Shown here in pieces: positions 1 to 9,224 of a stretch of DNA of 64,000 nt. Within the stretch, counting starts at the first letter, position 1. Every line of letters starts with the position of its first letter. The DNA is from Mycolicibacterium sp. 018/SC-01/001 (GTDB lineage: Bacteria > Actinomycetota > Actinomycetes > Mycobacteriales > Mycobacteriaceae): NCBI RefSeq assembly GCF_007096635.1, contig NZ_VKAA01000004.1, positions 1-64,000 on the forward strand, written 5' to 3'. Below the pieces are notes generated by a model. It did no database searches and was not told the DNA's origin. It worked only from the letters and a program-made list of their open reading frames with translations. A program made the position numbers and the translations under genes.

Positions 1-89
1 GAATATCATTCCAGGCTGCTGTTTCGAGTTATCCACAACCGTGGCTTAACGCGCGCGGCCCCGGCGCTCGCAGGCCCCAGGATGCTCGT

Positions 90-959
90 ATGGGGGAAGC
101 CATCATCGGGTCGGAAGCGATCGCTGCCGGGGCCATCACGCGCGGGGCGTTGCGCTGGAACTATTCCGCGATCTACCCGGACGTCTACGTGCCCAACGGC
201 ACCACACCCACGCTCGCGGTCCGCACCGAAGGCGCCTGGTTGTGGTCGCACCGACGGGGCGTCGTCACCGGCCGCGCCGCTGCAGCATTGCACGGAGCCC
301 GATGGGTGGACGGGGCCGCGCCTGTCGAACTCCTCTGGGCCAACAGCAACCCGCCACCCGGGATCATCACCAGGCGCGGACCCATTGCCGATGACGAGAT
401 CACAACTCTCGCAGGGGTTTCCGTCGCCAATCCCGCCCGCACGGGGCTCGACCTGGGCCGCTATCTGCCGCGCACCGCAGCGGTCGCCCACCTGGATGCA
501 CTCGCCCGGGTCACGCAGGTCAGCGCCGCCGAGATCCTCACTCTGACCTATCGCTACCGTGGCAGACACGGTGTGCGTCGCTGCCGGGAGGCGCTGGCGT
601 CGATGAACGCGGGTGCACAGTCTCCCCAGGAGACGCGGCTGCGTCTGTTGCTCGTCGACAGTGGCTTCCCCGAGCCGCGGACGCAGATCCCGGTTGCCGA
701 TGCGTGGGGCCGGACCTTCGCCTATCTGGACATGGGATGGCAGGACGTCATGATCGCCGTCGAGTACGACGGCGATCAGCACCGGACCGACACCGCCCAG
801 TACCGCTGGGACGCCCGGCGCTCACGAATGCTGGCCAATTCGGACTGGCTCGTCATCCGGGTGATGGCGGGCGATCGCGACCACGAGGTCATCGGCTGGG
901 TGCGGCAGGCATGGGACCGCCGCCAGAGAGAAGCCAGGGCTGTGAAACGGCCAGCGTGA
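90..959 (+). CDS. DUF559/Vsr-fold endonuclease-like hypothetical protein
   Basis: Protein of 289 residues. The C-terminal half carries E-Y-D-G-D-Q-H-R at about residues 225-232, the signature of the DUF559 group, which has a very-short-patch-repair/restriction-endonuclease-like fold. The N-terminal part is rich in short helices and resembles the AbiEi-like winged-helix region that often precedes this fold in mycobacterial paralogues. No partner toxin, methylase or restriction gene is adjacent; the next gene belongs to sulfur metabolism. ATG at 90 gives the full-length family N-terminus. Membership in the family is fairly sure. Whether it cuts DNA is unknown, because these proteins are numerous and mostly uncharacterised. 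Confidence 0.75.
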   Translation: MGEAIIGSEAIAAGAITRGALRWNYSAIYPDVYVPNGTTPTLAVRTEGAWLWSHRRGVVTGRAAAALHGARWVDGAAPVELLWANSNPPPGIITRRGPIADDEITTLAGVSVANPARTGLDLGRYLPRTAAVAHLDALARVTQVSAAEILTLTYRYRGRHGVRRCREALASMNAGAQSPQETRLRLLLVDSGFPEPRTQIPVADAWGRTFAYLDMGWQDVMIAVEYDGDQHRTDTAQYRWDARRSRMLANSDWLVIRVMAGDRDHEVIGWVRQAWDRRQREARAVKRPA

Positions 960-1047
960 CAGCCCGGAACGATATTCCGCGGCCGCAAAGAGAATCGCGG
1001 TGAGACAAACCCATGTCGTGTGCGGCAGAACCAGGCACCCTTTCGCG

Positions 1048-2499
1048 GTGACCCGTGTGATCCGCTTCAACGCCTTCGACATGAACTGCGTCGCCCACCA
1101 GTCGCCCGGCCTGTGGAAACACCCCGAGGACCAATCGTGGCGGTACAAGGACCTCACCTACTGGACCGAACTCGCCCGCCTCCTCGAGCGCGGCCGCTTC
1201 GACGGGTTGTTCATCGCCGATGTGCTGGGCACTTATGACGTCTACGGCGCCAGTGACGAGGCCGCGATCCGTCAGGCCGCCCAAGTGCCGGTCAATGACC
1301 CGCTGCTGCTGGTGTCGGCGATGGCCTATGTCACCGAGCACCTCGGGTTCGGCGTCACGACGGGTACCGGCTTCGAGCATCCCTATCCGTTCGCCCGCCG
1401 CCTGTCCACGCTCGATCACCTCACCGGCGGGCGCATCGGCTGGAACGTCGTGACGGGCTACCTGCCCGCGGCGGCCCGCAACATGGGGCAGACCGATCAG
1501 CCCGCGCACGACGCCCGCTACGACCACGCCGACGAATACCTCGAGGTGCTCTACAAGTTGTGGGAGGGCTCCTGGGAGGACGACGCCGTGGTCCGCGACA
1601 CCGCACGCGGAGTCTTCACCGATCCGGAGAAGGTGCACCACATCGGGCACGACGGGACGCATTTCCGGGTGCCCGGTATCCACCTGAGCGAGCCGTCACC
1701 GCAGCGGACACCAGTGATCTACCAGGCGGGGGCGTCCCCGCGCGGGGTACGCTTCGCCGCCGAGAACGCCGAGGCCATCTTCACCGCAGCACCCACCAAA
1801 GCGATTCTGCGCGAAACGGTGTCGACGATCCGCCGCGAACTCGAGATCGCCGGCCGCGATCCGTATTCGGTGAAGATCTTCAACCTGTCGACGATCGTCA
1901 CGGCCGCCACGAACGAAGAGGCGCACGCCCGGCACGCCGAGTACCTGTCCTACGGGGACCCGGAGGGTGCGCTGGTGTTCATGTCGGGGTGGATGGGCGT
2001 CGACCTGGCCCGCTACGGACTCGACGAGCCGGTCGGTAACGTCGACTCCAACGCGATCCTGTCGGCGGTCAAGGCCTTCCAGTCCGCCGACCCCGACGGC
2101 CGCGAGTGGGCGGTCCGCGACATCGCCGAGTGGGGCAAGATCGGAGGCATCGGGCCGCGCTTCGTGGGATCGGGCGCGCACGTGGCGGATTCGCTGCAGG
2201 AGTGGGTGGAGGAGACCGACGTCGACGGATTCAACCTCGCCTACGCGATCACACCCGGATCGTTCGCCGAGTTCATCGATCACGTCGTCCCCGAACTCAC
2301 CGCACGTGGCGCCTATCAGAGCGCCTACACGCCGGGAACGCTGCGCCACAAGCTGACCGGCAACGGCGACCGCCTGCCGGCCGAGCATCGCGGCGCCTCC
2401 TACCGCATCGGCGGCGCCCGCTCGACGGTCATCGACCGGCCATCGACCGTCCCGTCGTCGTCGGCCTCGCTGGCGGCCCAACCCGCGCGCGGACGCTGA
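1048..2499 (+). CDS. LLM-class flavin monooxygenase, NtaA/SnaA/DszA family
   Basis: Bacterial luciferase-like monooxygenase of 483 residues, close in layout to dibenzothiophene-sulfone monooxygenase DszA and nitrilotriacetate monooxygenase. Family blocks visible are LLERGRFDGLFIAD near the N-terminus, HLTGGRIGWNVVTG, DEYLEVLYKLWEGSWEDDA and a QAGASPRGVRFA phosphate-binding block. It should use FMNH2 from a separate reductase plus O2 to oxidise an organosulfur or amine substrate. The downstream SsuD- and SfnB-like genes favour a sulfur compound. GTG at 1048 was chosen because the family N-terminus (MTRVIRFNAFDMN) begins there; residues upstream, starting at 1000, look non-family. It lies 13 bp before the next gene, probably in one operon. 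Confidence 0.85.
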   Translation: MTRVIRFNAFDMNCVAHQSPGLWKHPEDQSWRYKDLTYWTELARLLERGRFDGLFIADVLGTYDVYGASDEAAIRQAAQVPVNDPLLLVSAMAYVTEHLGFGVTTGTGFEHPYPFARRLSTLDHLTGGRIGWNVVTGYLPAAARNMGQTDQPAHDARYDHADEYLEVLYKLWEGSWEDDAVVRDTARGVFTDPEKVHHIGHDGTHFRVPGIHLSEPSPQRTPVIYQAGASPRGVRFAAENAEAIFTAAPTKAILRETVSTIRRELEIAGRDPYSVKIFNLSTIVTAATNEEAHARHAEYLSYGDPEGALVFMSGWMGVDLARYGLDEPVGNVDSNAILSAVKAFQSADPDGREWAVRDIAEWGKIGGIGPRFVGSGAHVADSLQEWVEETDVDGFNLAYAITPGSFAEFIDHVVPELTARGAYQSAYTPGTLRHKLTGNGDRLPAEHRGASYRIGGARSTVIDRPSTVPSSSASLAAQPARGR

Positions 2500-2512
2500 A
2501 AGGATCTCCGTC

Positions 2513-3682
2513 ATGTCCCTGACCCTGCACTGGTTCCTGCCCACCTACGGCGACAGCCGCCTGATCGTCGGTGGTGGCCACGGCACCCCGGCCGGCGCCG
2601 CGCACAGCGACCGCGACGCGTCGATCGACTACCTCGCCTCGATCGTGCGCGCCGCTGAGTCCTTCGGCTTCACCGGGGCCCTGATACCGACCGGCGCCTG
2701 GTGCGAGGATGCCTTCGTCACCGCCGCGTTACTGGCACGGGAGACGACGTCGCTGGCGTTCCTGGTCGCGTTCCGGCCCGGGCTGGTGAGTCCGACGCTG
2801 TCCGCCCAGATGGCAGCGACATTCGCCCGGCACGCCCCGGGCCGTCTGCTGCTCAACGTCGTCGTCGGCGGCGAGGCCCATGAACAGCGGTCATTCGGTG
2901 ACTTCCTGGACAAGGACGCCCGCTATCAACGGTGTGACGAGTTCCTGGAAGTGGTGCGTCGGCTGTGGACCGGCGAGACGGTGACGCTCGACGGCGAGCA
3001 CATCCACGTCGACGACGCCGCCCTGGCGACGCTGCCGAATCCGGTGCCGCCGTTGTACTTCGGGGGCAGCTCCGCCGCGGCGGGTCCGGTGGCTGCCAAG
3101 CACGCTGACGTGTACCTCACCTGGGGGGAGCCGCCGGCCGCCGTCGCCGAGAAAGTGGAGTGGATCCGCAAGCTCGCCGCCGACGAGGGCCGCCCGGTGC
3201 GCTTCGGCATCCGACTGCACACCATTTCCCGCGACACCGCCGACGACGCGTGGCACCAGGCCGATCGGTTGGTGGCCGCGCTCGACGAGGAGACGGTTCG
3301 CAAGGCCCAGGATGGCCTGCACCGCAGCCAGTCCGAGGGGCAGAAGCGGATGCTGGCGTTACACGAAGAGCATCGCACCAACGGAAGTTGGCACGACGCA
3401 CGGTCGCTGGAGGTGGCCCCCAACCTGTGGGCGGGTGTCGGGCTGGTCCGCGGCGGGGCGGGCACCGCACTGGTGGGCAGCCATCAGGAGGTGGCCGACC
3501 GCATCGCCGAATACGCTGAGGTGGGGATCGACGAGTTCATCTTCTCGGGCTACCCGCATCTGGAGGAGCTGTACTGGTTCGGCGAGGGTGTGGTGCCGAT
3601 CCTGCGGGACCGGGGCCTGTTCACCAGGCAGACGAAAAATGCTGCGCCGGCGTCGATCCCGTTCGTGGGAGCCAGCCGGTGA
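2513..3682 (+). CDS. Alkanesulfonate monooxygenase-like flavin monooxygenase (SsuD family)
   Basis: LLM-class enzyme of 389 residues most like SsuD, the FMNH2-dependent enzyme that releases sulfite from alkanesulfonates. The LHWFLPTYGDSR start, FRPGLVSPTLSAQMAATF and GRLLLNVVVGG blocks, and a C-terminal GYPHLEELYWFGEGVVP tail are all SsuD-like. A ribosome site (AAAGGA) precedes the ATG. The stop overlaps the next start by GTGA (3679-3682), so it is translationally coupled to the SfnB-family gene. No flavin reductase is next to it, so FMNH2 must come from elsewhere in the genome. Substrate chain length cannot be read from the sequence. Confidence 0.87.
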   Translation: MSLTLHWFLPTYGDSRLIVGGGHGTPAGAAHSDRDASIDYLASIVRAAESFGFTGALIPTGAWCEDAFVTAALLARETTSLAFLVAFRPGLVSPTLSAQMAATFARHAPGRLLLNVVVGGEAHEQRSFGDFLDKDARYQRCDEFLEVVRRLWTGETVTLDGEHIHVDDAALATLPNPVPPLYFGGSSAAAGPVAAKHADVYLTWGEPPAAVAEKVEWIRKLAADEGRPVRFGIRLHTISRDTADDAWHQADRLVAALDEETVRKAQDGLHRSQSEGQKRMLALHEEHRTNGSWHDARSLEVAPNLWAGVGLVRGGAGTALVGSHQEVADRIAEYAEVGIDEFIFSGYPHLEELYWFGEGVVPILRDRGLFTRQTKNAAPASIPFVGASR

Positions 3683-4875
3683 TCACCTCCGTCGACGACG
3701 TCCTGCCGGTCGCGAAATCCTTCGCGGCGGATGCCGCCGCCGGTGCCGCCGACCGCGACATCCATCGCACCCTGCCGCACACCGAGATCAAGGCGCTCAA
3801 GGCATCCGGACTGCTCGCCGTCACGGTGCCCCAGCGGTTCGGCGGCATCGCCGCGCCTGCCACCGTCGTGGCCGAGATGTTCCGTGTGTTCGCCCACGCA
3901 GATCCCTCACTGGCGCAGATTCCGCACTCGCACTTCACGTTTCTGGAATCACTGCGGTTGCAGGGTACGCTCGAGCAGCAGGAGCTGTTCTACGGTCACG
4001 TTCTCGGCGGCGCCCTGCTCGCCAACGCGCAGAGCGAACGGGGTCCGCACCCGATCGATGTGGACGCGACGACGTTGACGCCCCGCGCGAGTGGGGACTA
4101 CCTGCTGTCGGGACGGAAGTTCTACAGCACGGGTGCGCTGTTCGCGGACTGGGTGGTGGTGCGCGCGTCGCTCAGCGACGGGTCGGGCGAGGTCCCGGTG
4201 GCGTCGACACCGAAGGCGGTGGCGTTCGTGCCGCGCGACGCGGCCGGACTCGAGGTCGTCGACGACTGGGACGGGATGGGCCAGCGCACCACCGCATCGG
4301 GCACGGTGACGCTCGATGACGTCGTCGTGCCCGCGGCCCACGTCGTTCCGTTCAGTCCGATCTTCTCCGGGCCCACCGTGTACGGTGCGCGAGCGCAGTT
4401 GTGGCACAGCGCCATCGATGTGGGTATCGCCACCGGTGCTCTCGCAGCCGGGGTTCATCAGGCTGGCCGGGCCAGAGCGCATTTCGAGGCGCGGGTACCG
4501 GCCGCTGTCGAGGATCCGACGGTCATCAACGCCGCGGGTGAGCTCGCCGTCACGGTCCGCTCGGCGCAGGCGCTGCTGGTCGAGGCCGCCCGCCGCGTCG
4601 ACGACGCCACGGCGGACCTGACCGAGGAGTCGGCCGCCGAGGCGTCGGTCGCGGTGGCGGCCGCCAAGGTGGGCGCGGTGCGCGCGGCACTGGCGGCGTC
4701 GAACGGGCTGTTCGAATTGGGCGGAACCAGAAGCGCATCGGCGTCGGACAACCTGTCCCGGTTCTGGCGGGATGCGCGCACGCATACGCTGCACGATCCG
4801 ACGCGGTGGAAGCTGCAGCACATCGGTCGCTATACGCTGTCGGGCACGCTGCCGCCCCGGCACGGCCAGATCTGA
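3679..4875 (+). CDS. SfnB-family sulfur acquisition oxidoreductase
   Basis: Acyl-CoA-dehydrogenase-fold flavoprotein of 398 residues. It carries the SfnB pattern: PSLAQIPHSHFTFLESLRLQG, NAQSERG, GRKFYSTGALFADW, VVDDWDGMGQRTTASGTVTL, and the C-terminal FWRDARTHTLHDP motif shared with the DszC branch. SfnB-type proteins occur in sulfate-starvation operons for dimethylsulfone and sulfonate use; the precise reaction is not settled for the family. GTG at 3679 overlaps the SsuD-like stop by four bases. Together the three genes 1048-4875 form a likely operon for taking sulfur from organic sulfones or sulfonates. Confidence 0.85.
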   Translation: MITSVDDVLPVAKSFAADAAAGAADRDIHRTLPHTEIKALKASGLLAVTVPQRFGGIAAPATVVAEMFRVFAHADPSLAQIPHSHFTFLESLRLQGTLEQQELFYGHVLGGALLANAQSERGPHPIDVDATTLTPRASGDYLLSGRKFYSTGALFADWVVVRASLSDGSGEVPVASTPKAVAFVPRDAAGLEVVDDWDGMGQRTTASGTVTLDDVVVPAAHVVPFSPIFSGPTVYGARAQLWHSAIDVGIATGALAAGVHQAGRARAHFEARVPAAVEDPTVINAAGELAVTVRSAQALLVEAARRVDDATADLTEESAAEASVAVAAAKVGAVRAALAASNGLFELGGTRSASASDNLSRFWRDARTHTLHDPTRWKLQHIGRYTLSGTLPPRHGQI

Positions 4876-4876
4876 C

Positions 4877-6067
4877 TCAGGTGTACAGCGTGATCGGCGC
4901 GACGTCACCGGTCAGGTAGTGCGCGCCGACTTCGAGTTTCTTGTAGTCGACCGGATCGTGCAGTGAGTGCGTGCGGATGTTGCGCCAGTACAGGTCCAGG
5001 CCCACCGAACTCAGCGTCGAACTCGCCCCGGTCACCTCGTAGACGCGCTGAGCGACCTCGAGTGCGGTCTCGGTGGCCACGACCTTCAGACCGGCGATGC
5101 CGATCTCCACGCGCGTGCGATCCTGGGCAGTGACGTCGGCACCTCGCGCGATCACGGCGTCGAACTCGCTGTTCCACTTGTCGGCGAGCGCCTCGACGGC
5201 GGCGGTGCGGGCCAGTAGCTCACCGAACGTTCGCTGCACGAACGGGTCTCGCGAGTAGTGCTCTGCAGAGCTGAGCAGCCAGGCACCGCGGCGTTGCAGG
5301 GTCAGCTCGCGGGCACGTTCCAGCGCGCCTTCGGCGATCCCGAGGTAGAGGTTCGCGAAGCCCAGCTGGACACCGGGGGTGACGAGCGTCGAGTACGGTT
5401 CCTCTCCGACCTCCCCGAGCACATCGTCCGGATCGATGCGGACGTCGCGGTATTCGACGCTGCCGCTGGCCGACAGCCGTTGCCCCAGCGCGTCCCAGTC
5501 GTCGGCGAACTGCACTCCGCTACGGTCGTGATCCACGACGGATGCCAGCACGACACCCCCGGTCGATGCCATCACCAGCGTCACGTCGCCGGTGGCGGCA
5601 CCGGTGGCGAATCGCTTACGGCCGTTGAGACGGTACCCGTCACCCTCGGGGGTCAGGACGAGGTCGGGGTCGACGGGGTTGACTGCATCACCCCAGAGCC
5701 AGCTGCCCCGCGCTGACGCCGTGAACCAGTGCTCCCACCGCGATTCATCGCCGAAGAACACGATGCTGGCCTGGTTGCAGTAGTGGTAGCTCAGGATCTG
5801 CGCGATCGATCCGTCGCGGCGGGCGAGGCGGCGCACCGCACGCAGACCGGTCGACCAGTGCCCTCCTGCGCCACCGAAGCGGGCGGGAATCAGCAGGTCG
5901 GCGAGCCCTGATTCCTTGAGCAGCTTCAACTCCGCGTCCGGTTGCCGGTTGGCCCGATCGCGGTCGAGGGCGTCGTGGGACAGGCTGGTTGCGACCTCGT
6001 CGGCGATCCCGTCCCAGCGCCGTGTCTCCGCGGCCGATGGCGGTGAAGTCCAGGGTGTGCGGGGCAT
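4877..6067 (-). CDS. DszC-like flavin-dependent monooxygenase (ACAD fold)
   Basis: Protein of 396 residues with an acyl-CoA-dehydrogenase fold and features of the DszC/SfnB branch: GRKRFATGAATGD, DDWDALGQRLSASGSVEYRDV, and a C-terminal YWRNIRTHSLHDPVDYK block. DszC-type enzymes oxidise sulfides to sulfoxides and sulfones with FMNH2 and O2. Its stop lies one base after the end of the SfnB-family gene on the other strand, so the genes converge tightly. It is divergent from the DszC-like gene at 6167, with a shared 100-bp promoter region. ATG at 6067 is chosen because residues upstream are outside the family. True substrate unknown. Confidence 0.8.
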   Translation of the reverse strand: MPRTPWTSPPSAAETRRWDGIADEVATSLSHDALDRDRANRQPDAELKLLKESGLADLLIPARFGGAGGHWSTGLRAVRRLARRDGSIAQILSYHYCNQASIVFFGDESRWEHWFTASARGSWLWGDAVNPVDPDLVLTPEGDGYRLNGRKRFATGAATGDVTLVMASTGGVVLASVVDHDRSGVQFADDWDALGQRLSASGSVEYRDVRIDPDDVLGEVGEEPYSTLVTPGVQLGFANLYLGIAEGALERARELTLQRRGAWLLSSAEHYSRDPFVQRTFGELLARTAAVEALADKWNSEFDAVIARGADVTAQDRTRVEIGIAGLKVVATETALEVAQRVYEVTGASSTLSSVGLDLYWRNIRTHSLHDPVDYKKLEVGAHYLTGDVAPITLYT

Positions 6068-6166
6068 CGCGCCGATGGTACGTGCCTGCGCTGCAAATGG
6101 ACCCACTTCTGTTCTGCCAGAGTCAAATTGATGCGCCTGCGTCTGATTGTGATCGACTGTGCGGTC

Positions 6167-7366
6167 GTGACCGATACAGTGACCCGCCCGCAGCTCGCTC
6201 AGGCCCGTGCGCATTTCGCCGATGTGTTCGCCGAGATCGCCGCCGGGACGCGCGACCGTGAACTGGCCGGAGTGCTGCCGGTGGAGGCGGTGACGCTGTT
6301 GAAGCAGTCCGGTTTCGGGACCCTGCGCGTTCCGGTCGAGTTCGGCGGATGGGGTCTGGACTGGATCGAGATCACCGCGCTCTGGATCGATCTCGCCGCA
6401 GCCGACGCCAACCTGGCGCAGGCGCTGCGTGGCCATTTCGTCCTGGTCGAGGACACCGTGTTCCGGCATCGTCGCGGCGACGATCAGTCCCGGTGGTTCG
6501 CCCGCTTCGTCGATGGTGAGATCGCCGGGAACGCGTGGACCGAGACGGGCCCAACGGCCATGGGAGACGCGCAGACCACCGTCACCCACCGCGACGGACG
6601 CTCTGTCGTGAACGGCCGCAAGTACTACACGACCGGCACCATCTTCGCCGAGTGGGCGGATGTGTACGTCAAGGACGGCGCCGGCTGGGCGACCGCGGTG
6701 GTCGACACCCGCCAGCCCGGTGTGGTGGTGCACGACGACTGGGATGGCTTCGGGCAGCGTGGCACCGGAACGGGCACCACCGAGTTCACCGACGCGGTGG
6801 CCGAAGACGTCATCCCCTTCGAGCGCAGGCACCCCTATCAGACGGGGCTCTACCAGTTGAATCTCGTGGCGACGCTGGCCGGCATCACTCGGGCAGTGCT
6901 GACCGATGTGACGGCCGAGGTGCAGCGGCGAGATCGCAACTACTCGCACGCCAGCGCAGCCCGGGTGCGCGACGACGCGCAGGTGCTGGGTCGGGTCGGC
7001 GAGATCTGGGCTGCGGCCTACACCAGCGAGGCGGTGGCTCTGAGGCTCGCCGAGGCGATCGACGCAGCCGCGATCGCCGACGACGCGGCCCTGCCGGCGG
7101 CCGCTGAGCGGACCGAACTGGAGGCGGCCGCAGCGCAACTGACAGCATCGCAGTTGGCAATCGACGCGACATCGAACCTGTTCGACACACTCGGCGCCTC
7201 AGCCACCTCCCGCGGCCGCGGACTGGACCGACACTGGCGCAACGCGCGCACGGTGGCGTCGCACAACCCCAGGCTGTTCAAGGCGAAGGTGCTGGGCGCC
7301 CACGCGGTCAACGGCACTCCCCCGCCGTACGCGTGGGGTATCGGCCGCACCGAACGCGAAAGCTAA
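6167..7366 (+). CDS. DszC/SfnB-like flavin-dependent monooxygenase (ACAD fold)
   Basis: Protein of 399 residues and the third ACAD-fold oxidoreductase of this block. Motifs are GRKYYTTGTIFAEWADVY, VHDDWDGFGQRGTGTGTTEF and a C-terminal DRHWRNARTVASHNP block, a variant of the usual RNARTHTLHDP. GTG at 6167 (MTDTVTRPQ) fits the family start better than the TTG at 6128 or ATG at 6131, whose extra residues look unrelated. It faces away from the 4877-6067 gene and ends four bases inside the importer ATPase gene on the other strand. Probably a sulfur-compound monooxygenase; the reaction is inferred from family and neighbours only. Confidence 0.78.
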   Translation: MTDTVTRPQLAQARAHFADVFAEIAAGTRDRELAGVLPVEAVTLLKQSGFGTLRVPVEFGGWGLDWIEITALWIDLAAADANLAQALRGHFVLVEDTVFRHRRGDDQSRWFARFVDGEIAGNAWTETGPTAMGDAQTTVTHRDGRSVVNGRKYYTTGTIFAEWADVYVKDGAGWATAVVDTRQPGVVVHDDWDGFGQRGTGTGTTEFTDAVAEDVIPFERRHPYQTGLYQLNLVATLAGITRAVLTDVTAEVQRRDRNYSHASAARVRDDAQVLGRVGEIWAAAYTSEAVALRLAEAIDAAAIADDAALPAAAERTELEAAAAQLTASQLAIDATSNLFDTLGASATSRGRGLDRHWRNARTVASHNPRLFKAKVLGAHAVNGTPPPYAWGIGRTERES

Positions 7367-8436
7367 TCGAGCCGGTCGCCGCTGACGCTGTCGAACAGGT
7401 GCGCGCGATCCGGCCGGACGTCCACGGCGACGCTGTCGCCGGGCGTCGGCGCCCCGGGCCACTGCGCCACCACGGCGGCCTCGACCACTGCGGTCAGCCG
7501 GTGCTCCCCGACCCGGACGATGAGAACGTAACGCGGACCCAGTAATTCGACGAGTTCCAAAGCCCCGTTGCCCGTCGGATCGGGCGTGACGGTCAGGTCC
7601 TCGGGCCGGACGCCGAGCGTGGCGGCAGCAAGGTCAGGGCCGGTGATCCGGACATGCAGTCCCGCGGCGTCGAAGACACCGTCGCGAACCGCGCCGGGGA
7701 TCAGATTGGTGCTCGGCGAGCCGATGAAGCCGGCGACGAACGTGTTGGCGGGCCGCCGGTACAGCTCGGCGGGCGTGCCCGTCTGCGCGATGTGTCCGGC
7801 ACGCAGCACCACGAGCTGGTCGGCGATCGTCATCGCCTCCTCCTGATCGTGGGTGACGTAGAGCGCCGTGATCCCGGATTCCTGTTGCAGCCGCCGGATC
7901 TCCGATCGCAGCTCGACCCGCAGCTTGGCGTCGAGATTGCTCAACGGCTCGTCGAAGAGGAACAGCGCCGGGGTGCGCACCAGGGCGCGGGCGATCGCCA
8001 CCCGCTGTTGCTGTCCGCCCGAGAGCTGGCGCGGTTTGCGATCCAGCAGTGCGGTGATACCGACCCGCTCGGCGGCCTGTCGGACACGCTGCGCAGCAGC
8101 GTCTTTGGGCACACCGTTGTTGCGAAGCGGGAAGGCGATGTTGCGTTCGACGCTCAGGTGCGGGTAGAGCGCATAGTTCTGGAAGACCATCGCCACATCG
8201 CGCTCGGACGGAGTCGCTGCGGTCACGTCGCGCCCGCCGATGTGCACCGTTCCGCCGTCGGCGGATTCGAGGCCGGCGACGATCCTCAGGGTGGTCGACT
8301 TCCCGCAGCCCGATGGCCCGACGAGGACCGTCATCGAGCCTTCGGGCAGCGACAGGCTGAGTCTGTCGACGACTGTGGTGCGGCCGGAGGACGTGTCGAA
8401 TGTCTTGGTGATGTCTCGGAGTTCGACGGCACTCAC
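7363..8436 (-). CDS. ABC importer ATP-binding protein (MalK/UgpC/PotA-like)
   Basis: ATPase of 357 residues with Walker A GPSGCGKST, Q-loop FQNYALYPH, signature LSGGQQQRVAIARAL, Walker B LFLFDEPLSNLDA and switch THDQEEAM. The C-terminal 120 residues form the TOBE-type regulatory region typical of MalK and PotA. GTG at 8436 overlaps the upstream permease stop by GTGA, so it is the last gene of a four-gene operon reading leftwards from 11439. It should energise uptake of the solute caught by the lipoprotein encoded first. The CUT1/polyamine-like architecture differs from classic sulfonate importers. Confidence 0.92.
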   Translation of the reverse strand: MSAVELRDITKTFDTSSGRTTVVDRLSLSLPEGSMTVLVGPSGCGKSTTLRIVAGLESADGGTVHIGGRDVTAATPSERDVAMVFQNYALYPHLSVERNIAFPLRNNGVPKDAAAQRVRQAAERVGITALLDRKPRQLSGGQQQRVAIARALVRTPALFLFDEPLSNLDAKLRVELRSEIRRLQQESGITALYVTHDQEEAMTIADQLVVLRAGHIAQTGTPAELYRRPANTFVAGFIGSPSTNLIPGAVRDGVFDAAGLHVRITGPDLAAATLGVRPEDLTVTPDPTGNGALELVELLGPRYVLIVRVGEHRLTAVVEAAVVAQWPGAPTPGDSVAVDVRPDRAHLFDSVSGDRLD

Positions 8437-9224
8437 TTGGTGGCTCCTGTCGTCAGGCCGCCCACCAGGTATCGCTGCGCGGCCAGGGCGAGCACGTAGA
8501 CCGGCAGGATGCCGAGCAGACCGGCCGCGGCCTGCTGCCCGAACTGCACGTTGCGGTCGCCCTGGAACAGCGACAGCCCCACGGTCAAGGTCTGACTCTC
8601 TTTCGTCACGGCCAGGTACACCGCGAAGAGGAAGTCGTTGTAGCTGAGGAAGAACACGACCAGCAGGGCGGCGATCACCCCGGGGAGGAGCAGCGGAACG
8701 ACGACCTTGCCGAAGATCGCCGCGGGCCGCAATCCGTCGATCGCGGCGGCCTCGTCGATCTCGACCGGGATGCGGCGGACGAATCCGTCCAGCAGCCAGG
8801 CCGCCACGGGAACTCCGGCGATGCCGTTCACCAGGATCAGGCCCGCGACATTGTTGACCAGTCCCACCGAACGCAGCAGGAAGAACAGCGGGATGATCGC
8901 GACGATCGGTGGTGCGCAGTAGCTGGCCAGCAGCACGGTGAGCAGGCGCTCACCGCGGACGTGGCGGGCGGTGACATAGGCTGCCGGAGCGGCGATCACG
9001 ACGGCGAGCAACGCTGCCCCCACCGCGGTCAGCCATGAGTTGCGCAGCATGGTGCCCAGGTCGATGGTGTCGAACACCCTGACGATGTTGTCGATCGTCC
9101 ACGCATGCGGCAGCAGGCTGGAGTTGAGTACGTCGGAGGCGGGCCGTACCGCCAGCGACGCCAGGTACGCGATGGGCAGCAGCGCGACGATGACGGCGCC
9201 GGCCAGCGCGATCCGACGTCTCAC
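8433..9224 (-). CDS. ABC importer permease, MalG-like
   Basis: Integral membrane protein of 263 residues with about six hydrophobic segments. The EAA-type loop that contacts the ATPase reads EIDEAAAIDGLRPAAIFGKV, around residues 155-175. GTG at 9224 overlaps the stop of the first permease gene by GTGA and gives a start with a basic RRR followed by the first membrane helix. It is the second half of the heterodimeric channel with the product of 9221-10090. Substrate unknown. Confidence 0.9.
   Translation of the reverse strand: MRRRIALAGAVIVALLPIAYLASLAVRPASDVLNSSLLPHAWTIDNIVRVFDTIDLGTMLRNSWLTAVGAALLAVVIAAPAAYVTARHVRGERLLTVLLASYCAPPIVAIIPLFFLLRSVGLVNNVAGLILVNGIAGVPVAAWLLDGFVRRIPVEIDEAAAIDGLRPAAIFGKVVVPLLLPGVIAALLVVFFLSYNDFLFAVYLAVTKESQTLTVGLSLFQGDRNVQFGQQAAAGLLGILPVYVLALAAQRYLVGGLTTGATK

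Noticed and set aside
29..38. TTATCCACAA, a perfect DnaA-box-like sequence near the left edge
   Set aside because: Single copy with no dnaA, dnaN or box cluster around it; such 9-mers occur by chance and near unrelated genes.
6068..6166. Imperfect palindrome around 6125-6152 between the two DszC-like genes
   Set aside because: Only scattered positions are symmetric, too weak to call an operator.
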